This document shows, piece after piece, positions 6,074 to 10,059 of a stretch of DNA of 10,059 nt. The position numbers and the translations under genes were made by a program. The notes below the pieces were generated by a model, which was given only the letters and a program-made list of their open reading frames with translations, was not told the origin of the DNA and searched no databases. The stretch is from Citricoccus sp. WCRC_4. Lineage in GTDB: Bacteria; Actinomycetota; Actinomycetes; Actinomycetales; Micrococcaceae. The stretch lies in assembly GCA_026645375.1 (NCBI GenBank), contig JAPFFX010000048.1:1-10059 (forward strand), given 5' to 3'. Within the stretch, counting starts at the first letter, position 1. Every line of letters starts with the position of its first letter.

Positions 6074-7080
6074 TGATCATCGACGTCCACGGGCACTACA
6101 CCACGGCGCCCGCACCGCTGCAGGACTGGCGCGACCAGCAGGTCGCCGCACTGTCCGGTGGTCCGGAACCGGACCCGGCCGGACCGGTCATCACCGATGA
6201 CCAGATCCGCGAGACCATCGAGAAGAACCAGCTGCGGCTCATGGACGAGCGCGGCATCGACCTGACGGTCTTCTCCCCGCGCGCGTCCTTCATGGCCCAC
6301 CACGTGGGGGACGTCGAGACCTCCCGGGCGTGGGCCCGCATCTGCAACGACCTGTGTGCCCGGGTGGCGCGGCTCTTCCCCGGCCGCTTCGCGCCCGCGG
6401 CCATGCTCCCGCAGTCTCCCGGCGTGCCCACGGAGACGGTCCTGGAGGAGATGAGCCGGACGGTCGAGGACCTCGGCGCCGTGGCGGTCAACCTCAACCC
6501 GGACCCCTCCGGCGGTCACTGGACCTCGCCGCCGTTGACCGACGAGTACTGGTTCCCCGTCTACGAGCGGATGATCGAGCTGGACGTTCCGGCGATGATC
6601 CACGTCTCCACCTCCGTGAACCCCGCCTTCCACACCACCGGCGCGCACTACCTCAACGCCGACACCACGGCGGTCATGCAGCTGATCCAGGGCGACCTGT
6701 TCTCCCGGTTCCCCGGGCTGCGCCTGGTGATCCCGCACGGCGGTGGCGCGGTGCCGTTCCACTGGGGGCGGTTCCGGGGACTGGCGATGGCGCTGGGCAA
6801 GCCCGAGCTCTCGGAGCACCTGCTGCAGAACGTCTTCTTCGACACGTGCGTGTACCACCAGCCCGGCATCGACCTGCTGCTGGACGTGGTGCCCGCGGAG
6901 AACGTGCTGTTCGCCTCGGAGACGGTCGGGGCCGTGCGGGACATCGATCCGTGCACGGGGCACTACTTCGACGACACGCGACGGTACGTGGAGTCCGCGG
7001 GCCTGGACGCGGAGACCCTGGCGCGGATCCAGGAGGGCAACGCGCGCAGGGTGTACCCGCGCCTGGCGCGGTGGGTGTGA
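6073..7080 (+). CDS. ligJ: 4-oxalomesaconate hydratase (amidohydrolase superfamily, LigJ type)
   Basis: A 335-residue metal-dependent amidohydrolase-fold protein matching LigJ, which adds water to 4-oxalomesaconate to give 4-carboxy-4-hydroxy-2-oxoadipate. The N-terminus MIIDVHGHYTTAP is the LigJ signature and supplies metal ligands His6 and His8. Further landmarks are IHVSTS with His177, PHGGGAVPFHWGRF with His222 and His230, and FASETVG with Glu283, which correspond in position to the metal-site residues reported for LigJ (from memory). Decarboxylases of the same superfamily (ACMSD type) normally end with an Asp at this last site, so Glu supports a hydratase. The ATG overlaps the dioxygenase stop codon by one base (TGATG), and AAGGA lies 11 bases upstream. 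A longer in-frame reading begins at 5857, but it runs inside the dioxygenase gene and lacks homology. It closes the operon and produces the substrate of the aldolase. Confidence 0.9.
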   Translation: MIIDVHGHYTTAPAPLQDWRDQQVAALSGGPEPDPAGPVITDDQIRETIEKNQLRLMDERGIDLTVFSPRASFMAHHVGDVETSRAWARICNDLCARVARLFPGRFAPAAMLPQSPGVPTETVLEEMSRTVEDLGAVAVNLNPDPSGGHWTSPPLTDEYWFPVYERMIELDVPAMIHVSTSVNPAFHTTGAHYLNADTTAVMQLIQGDLFSRFPGLRLVIPHGGGAVPFHWGRFRGLAMALGKPELSEHLLQNVFFDTCVYHQPGIDLLLDVVPAENVLFASETVGAVRDIDPCTGHYFDDTRRYVESAGLDAETLARIQEGNARRVYPRLARWV

Positions 7081-7098
7081 CCCTCCGCCCTGCCATGT

Positions 7099-7115
7099 TC
7101 ACCCCCCTGGGGTGA
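7099..7115 (+). terminator. Short hairpin after the operon, possible terminator
   Basis: TCACCCC (7099-7105) pairs perfectly with GGGGTGA (7109-7115) around a 3-base loop, 19 bases after the hydratase stop. No T run follows. A second, bulged GC hairpin (GGCCGG 7162-7167 with 7188-7193, and CCCGC 7172-7176 with 7183-7187) follows before the next gene. Together they probably separate the operon from it. Confidence 0.45.
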
Positions 7116-7224
7116 TGTCCGGCCGGGTCCGATGGCGTTGGATGGGTCACGACCATCCCGTGGCCGGGGCCCCCGCCTCCACGCGGGCCGGCCTCCGGCT
7201 GGGTTCCACCCCGAAGGAGCCGAC

Positions 7225-8019
7225 ATGACGACACCAGCACCCCGCCTGCTCAGCGACGACCTCGTCAAGGTGCTGCAACTGGCACGGGAGTCCGACAGCG
7301 TCGAGCTGAAGCTGACCGTGCCCGAACAGTCGTACCGCTCCGCGGCCGCCGCACTCGGTGTCGACCCGCTCGACGCGCAGATCCGCCAGGTCTTCTTCTT
7401 CGACACGCCCGATCTGCGCCTCGACGCCGCCGGGGTGGTCGTGCGCGCCCGTCGCGTCCGGGACCGCGACGACTCGGTCGTCAAGCTCCGGCCGGTCGTC
7501 CCGTCCGAACTGAGCGCCGAGCTGCGCACATCGCCCAACCTCGTCGTCGAGGTCGATGCGATGCCCGGCGGCTACGTGTGCTCGGCGGCGCTCAAGCAGC
7601 GGCTGACCTCACCGGACGTGGCCGCCGTGGTCTCCGGCAAGAAGCCCCTGCGCAAGATCCTGGACAAGGACCAGCGCGCCTTCTTCCTCGAGCATGCCCC
7701 GGAGGGCGTGACGCTGGAGGACCTGTCCGTCCTGGGGCCGATCCTGGTGCTCAAGCTCAGCCTCCGTCCGGAGGGCACGTCCCAGAAGTTCGTCGCCGAG
7801 ATGTGGACCTACCCGGACGGAACCCGCGTCGTGGAACTCTCGACGAAGTGCCCGCCCGCGGACGCCCTCGACGTCGCGCTGGACACGCGCGCCTTCCTGG
7901 AACGCAAGGGGATCCCCCTCAGCGGTGAGCAGCGGACGAAGACCCGGACGGCCCTGGAGTTCTTCTCCCAGGAACTCCAGGCCCTCGCAGCGGACGCACC
8001 GGAACCCGAGAGTCAATAA
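7225..8019 (+). CDS. CYTH-domain protein (often annotated 'adenylate cyclase'), function unknown
   Basis: A 264-residue cytosolic protein resembling the CYTH (CyaB/thiamine triphosphatase) family, whose members bind triphosphate groups in a beta-tunnel with metal. Visible tunnel-type motifs are VELKL (26-30), FFDTPDLRLDAAGVVVRARR (58-77), VVKLRPV (85-91), VEVDAMPGG (108-116), KDQRAFF (148-154), VLKLSL (175-180) and RVVELSTK (201-208). The usual ExExK opening motif is SxExK here: Ser25 stands where the first Glu would be. No signal or membrane segment is seen. The ATG at 7225 follows AAGGAG (7214-7219) at ideal distance and is preferred to an upstream in-frame Met at 7132. The family is widespread in actinobacteria, and its substrate (inorganic triphosphate, a nucleotide or other) is not known to me. 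It looks like a stand-alone housekeeping gene unrelated to the aromatic operon. Confidence 0.72.
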   Translation: MTTPAPRLLSDDLVKVLQLARESDSVELKLTVPEQSYRSAAAALGVDPLDAQIRQVFFFDTPDLRLDAAGVVVRARRVRDRDDSVVKLRPVVPSELSAELRTSPNLVVEVDAMPGGYVCSAALKQRLTSPDVAAVVSGKKPLRKILDKDQRAFFLEHAPEGVTLEDLSVLGPILVLKLSLRPEGTSQKFVAEMWTYPDGTRVVELSTKCPPADALDVALDTRAFLERKGIPLSGEQRTKTRTALEFFSQELQALAADAPEPESQ

Positions 8020-8040
8020 ACGCGGCATTGTCCGTGCCGG

Positions 8041-8064
8041 GCGGAGACATCGGCCTCTCTCCGC
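8041..8064 (+). terminator. Hairpin after the CYTH gene, possible terminator
   Basis: GCGGAGA (8041-8047) pairs with TCTCCGC (8058-8064) around a 10-base loop, 21 bases after the stop. There is no T tract. It directly abuts the proposed -35 of the next gene. Confidence 0.4.
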
Positions 8065-8091
8065 GACAGGAGCCGAGAAATTGACTACGAT
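8063..8091 (+). promoter_or_regulatory. Candidate promoter giving a leaderless transcript
   Basis: GCGACA (8063-8068) and TACGAT (8086-8091) are 17 bases apart. Six bases separate the -10 from the A of ATG at 8098, which is the expected transcription start. The only Shine-Dalgarno-like string (AGGAG, 8068-8072) is over 20 bases away, so a leaderless mRNA is the simplest reading. Confidence 0.5.
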
Positions 8092-8097
8092 GACGTG

Positions 8098-9582
8098 ATG
8101 GCGATCACCACACCGGCTCCCGCTGACGGCACCTCGACCGCGGGGCTGCCGACCGACGAACTCGACCCCGTCGTCCTCGGCCGCCGCCTGCGGCACCTGC
8201 GCAAGGAGGCCGGACTGACGCTCGACCAGGCGGCGGAGGCGGTGGGGGCCACCGGTTCGCACCTGTCGCTGATCGAGAACGGCAAGCGCGAGCCGCGGCT
8301 GACCCTGCTCGCCCGGCTGGCGGCCCTGCACGGGAGCTCCGTGGAGGACCTGCTGGCCACGGAGGCGCCGAGCCGGCGGGCGGCCCTGGAGATCGCGGTG
8401 GAGAAGGCCCAGCGCACCGAGCACTACGCCAGCCTCGGGCTGCCGCAGATCAAGATCTCCCCGCGCACTCCCACGGAGGTCCTGGAGGTCATCGCCGGCC
8501 TGGAGGCCGAGCTGAACCGACGGATGGAGGAACAGGCCGCCACCCCGGAGGAGGCGCGCCGGGCCAACTCCGAACTGCGCCAGGAGATGAAGGAACGCAA
8601 CAACCACTACCCGGAACTGGAGCGCCAGGCGCAGCAGCTGCTGGACGCCGTCGGGCACTCCGGGGGACCGTTGAGCCACCATGCCGCGGCCGACCTGGCG
8701 GAGCACCTGGGCTTCTCCGTCCGCTCCGTGTCCAACCTGCCGCACTCCACCCGCTCGGTGACGGACCTGAAGAACCGGCGGTTCTACCTCTCCCGCGCGC
8801 GGAACCCGGACCACGACCAGCGCTCGGTGCTGCTGCAGGCCATCGGCGCCTACGTGCTCGGCCACGGCGAGCCCGCGGACTACTCGGACTACCTGCGCCA
8901 GCGGGTCTACACCAACTACTTCGCCGCGGCGCTGATGATGCCGCAGAAGGAGACGGTGAAGTTCCTGAAGAGCGCCAAGGCGGACAAGGACCTGGCCATC
9001 GAGGACGTCCGGGACGCCTTCGGCGTCTCCTACGAGTCCGCCGCCCACCGGTTCACCAACCTGGCCACCGAGCACCTGGGCATCACCTGCCACTTCCAGA
9101 AGGTGCACGAGTCCGGGATCATCCACAAGGCCTACGAGAACGACGGCGTCTCCTTCCCCGCCGATCACACCGGCGCCATCGAGGGCCAGCAGGTGTGCCG
9201 GAACTGGACCTCGCGGGAGGTCTTCGGCGTGGCCGACCGGTTCCGCGCCTTCAACCAGTACACGGACACCCCGGCCGGCACCTACTGGTGCACCGCCGTG
9301 GTGGAGGGGCACTCCTCCGGGTTCTACTCGTTGTCCATCGGGGTGCCCTTCGACGTGGCCCGCTGGTTCCGCGGCAAGGAGACCACGGCCCGCTCCGTCT
9401 CCCGCTGCCCGGACCCCTCCTGCTGCCGGCTGCCCACGCCGGACCTGGAGGCGGAGTGGGGCGGGCACGCCTGGCCGGCCGCCCGCGCCAACGCCCACCT
9501 GCTCGCGGCGATGCCCTCCGGGGCCTTCCCCGGAGTGGACGAGGTGGAGGTCTTCGAGTTCCTGCGCGCGCAGCAGGGATAG
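8098..9582 (+). CDS. XRE-family regulator of the RamB/PrpR (ScfR) type
   Basis: A 494-residue transcription regulator with three parts. A helix-turn-helix occupies about 24-88 (LGRRLRHLRKEAGLTLDQAA, then SHLSLIENGKREP). A central ImmA/IrrE-like domain spans about 175-335. The C-terminal ScfR-type domain runs from about 345 to 494. This is the layout of RamB of Corynebacterium and PrpR of Mycobacterium, which control acetate, glyoxylate and propionate genes and sense acyl-CoA. The peptidase-like HExxH of M78 proteins is absent: the matching stretch reads LLQAIGAYVLGHGEP, so this is a sensor and not a protease. The C-terminal Cys group (Cys437, 442, 443, with 367 and 398) could hold an Fe-S cluster as reported for PrpR. 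The ATG at 8098 is chosen because it coincides with the predicted transcript start; GTG at 8095 is the alternative. The target genes are not in the window, and control of the aromatic operon is unlikely but not excluded. Confidence 0.87.
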   Translation: MAITTPAPADGTSTAGLPTDELDPVVLGRRLRHLRKEAGLTLDQAAEAVGATGSHLSLIENGKREPRLTLLARLAALHGSSVEDLLATEAPSRRAALEIAVEKAQRTEHYASLGLPQIKISPRTPTEVLEVIAGLEAELNRRMEEQAATPEEARRANSELRQEMKERNNHYPELERQAQQLLDAVGHSGGPLSHHAAADLAEHLGFSVRSVSNLPHSTRSVTDLKNRRFYLSRARNPDHDQRSVLLQAIGAYVLGHGEPADYSDYLRQRVYTNYFAAALMMPQKETVKFLKSAKADKDLAIEDVRDAFGVSYESAAHRFTNLATEHLGITCHFQKVHESGIIHKAYENDGVSFPADHTGAIEGQQVCRNWTSREVFGVADRFRAFNQYTDTPAGTYWCTAVVEGHSSGFYSLSIGVPFDVARWFRGKETTARSVSRCPDPSCCRLPTPDLEAEWGGHAWPAARANAHLLAAMPSGAFPGVDEVEVFEFLRAQQG

Positions 9583-9600
9583 CGGACGACCGGCCGCTCA

Positions 9601-9630
9601 CGTGACCCGCCGTGACGCGCCGTGACGCGA
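9601..9630 (+). repeat. Three tandem 10-bp repeats (CGTGACSCGM)
   Basis: Three head-to-tail copies of CGTGACCCGC / CGTGACGCGC / CGTGACGCGA lie between the regulator stop and the CarD-family gene. The period equals about one DNA helical turn, so a protein bound at each copy would sit on the same face. No known box is recognised. Confidence 0.7.
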
Positions 9631-9655
9631 AGGGGAGAAGCCTAGGGCATCGGGG

Positions 9656-9678
9656 CGCACATGTCTCGCAGATGTGCG
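9656..9678. promoter_or_regulatory. 23-base inverted repeat in the carD upstream region
   Basis: CGCACAT (9656-9662) and ATGTGCG (9672-9678) form perfect 7-bp arms around 9 bases. It is followed by GAAAAT (9678-9683), a possible -10, though no good -35 is seen. It may be an operator for the CarD-family gene or a hairpin at the end of the regulator transcript. Confidence 0.45.
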
Positions 9679-9747
9679 AAAATGGAGGACAGCCAATCTC
9701 ACGGAAAGCGTCCGGCCCGAGGGTGGGACCGGACTCCGGAGGAGTGG

Positions 9748-9762
9748 CCTTCGCCCTGAAGG
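9748..9762 (+). other. Leader hairpin covering the ribosome-binding site of the CarD-family gene
   Basis: CCTTC (9748-9752) can pair with GAAGG (9758-9762), which holds most of the AAGGA ribosome site (9759-9763). Two more short stems lie just upstream: GTCCGG/CCGGAC (9710-9715 with 9729-9734) and ACTCC/GGAGT (9733-9737 with 9741-9745). The last two overlap by two bases. Stems are short and may be chance in GC-rich DNA. Confidence 0.3.
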
Positions 9763-9770
9763 AAAGAGAC

Positions 9771-10059
9771 GTGTACATGCAGTTGATCCCCGGCAAGCTC
9801 GTTGTTCATCCCCACCACGGTCCGGCGACCGTCACCAACACCTTCCAGCGCACCGTGAAGGGCGCGGAGGTGACCTACATCGAGCTGACGATCCGGAGCA
9901 ACAACCTCGTGGTCTCCATCCCGGAGGCGAGGGTGGAGGAGATCGGCGTCCGCGAGGTCTACGACCGCGCCCACCTGCGCAGGCTGCTCGAGGTCGTCCA
10001 GGAGCCCACCGGCGTCGAGGAGAAGCAGTGGTCCCGCCGCATGAAGGCCAACCAGGAGA
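9771..10059 (+). CDS. CarD-family RNA polymerase-binding regulator, N-terminal part
   Basis: The gene runs off the window end; about 96 codons are present. The N-terminus (QLIPGKLVVHPHHGPATV) is the RNA-polymerase-interacting Tudor-like module of the CarD/CdnL/TRCF family, with the signature PHHG. Residues continue as the usual strand pattern (EVTYIELTI, NLVVSIPEAR) and enter the helical DNA-binding part (LRRLLEVV, then KQWSRRMKAN). CarD proteins bind the polymerase beta subunit and stabilise open complexes, especially at stable-RNA promoters. The start is uncertain: GTG at 9771 is 7 bases after AAGGA (9759-9763), whereas ATG at 9777 would begin the protein at MQLIPG, closer to the start expected from homologs. 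Its IPGK opening differs from the VGE-type opening I associate with the main actinobacterial CarD, so this could be a second copy. The upstream 190 bases carry tandem and inverted repeats. Confidence 0.85.
   Translation, partial: MYMQLIPGKLVVHPHHGPATVTNTFQRTVKGAEVTYIELTIRSNNLVVSIPEARVEEIGVREVYDRAHLRRLLEVVQEPTGVEEKQWSRRMKANQE

Noticed and set aside
6073..7080. ACMSD-type decarboxylase
   Set aside because: Same superfamily, but the N-terminal MIIDVHGHYTTAP, Glu283 in FASE and the operon context fit LigJ hydratase.
7609..9498. 629-codon open frame on the minus strand
   Set aside because: Shadow of the CYTH and RamB-like genes, spanning two genes and their gap, with low-complexity Gly/Arg/Leu/Val composition and no domain.
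1..10059. CRISPR arrays, tRNA or rRNA genes, insertion sequences, attachment sites
   Set aside because: No regularly spaced repeats, cloverleaf or rRNA-like sequence, transposase or integrase, or terminal inverted repeats were found on reading through.

Overview
The window is very GC-rich with strong G/C bias at third codon positions, uses GTG as well as ATG starts, and carries typical actinobacterial genes: a RamB/ScfR-type regulator, a CarD-family RNA polymerase regulator, a conserved CYTH-domain protein and an E2 acyltransferase tail. It therefore looks like chromosome of a high-GC actinobacterium. A Micrococcaceae relative (Arthrobacter/Kocuria/Citricoccus/Micrococcus type) is a reasonable guess, but the sequence alone does not prove it.

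Layout. (1) 1-275: 3' end of a 2-oxoacid dehydrogenase E2 gene, closed by a strong GC hairpin. (2) 413-3068: two divergently transcribed genes for exported proteins sharing one control region. They are a Tat-type DUF3237 protein on the minus strand and a secreted tannase/feruloyl-esterase-family protein on the plus strand. (3) 3292-7080: a tight four-gene operon with overlapping or nearly abutting genes: GalC/LigK-type aldolase, GalD-type tautomerase, a type I (VOC) extradiol ring-cleavage dioxygenase and a LigJ-type hydratase. (4) 7225-10059: housekeeping/regulatory genes: a CYTH-domain protein, a RamB/PrpR-like regulator predicted to be leaderless, and the start of a CarD-family gene behind a leader rich in repeats and hairpins.

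How the genes fit together. The esterase would release a phenolic acid such as gallate outside the cell. The dioxygenase would open its ring to 4-oxalomesaconate. GalD would tautomerise this, LigJ would hydrate it to 4-carboxy-4-hydroxy-2-oxoadipate, and the aldolase would split that into pyruvate and oxaloacetate. The operon lacks the semialdehyde dehydrogenase and pyrone-dicarboxylate hydrolase (LigC, LigI) that protocatechuate 4,5-cleavage needs, which points to gallate, whose cleavage yields 4-oxalomesaconate directly. Known gallate dioxygenases (GalA, DesB) are LigB-type (type II) enzymes. Here the only ring-cleavage enzyme is a VOC-fold protein, and its usual active-site His appears to be Tyr. 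This is the main candidate for something undescribed. No transporter or dedicated regulator gene for the pathway is in the window, although operator-like inverted repeats overlap the -35 regions of both the esterase and operon promoters.
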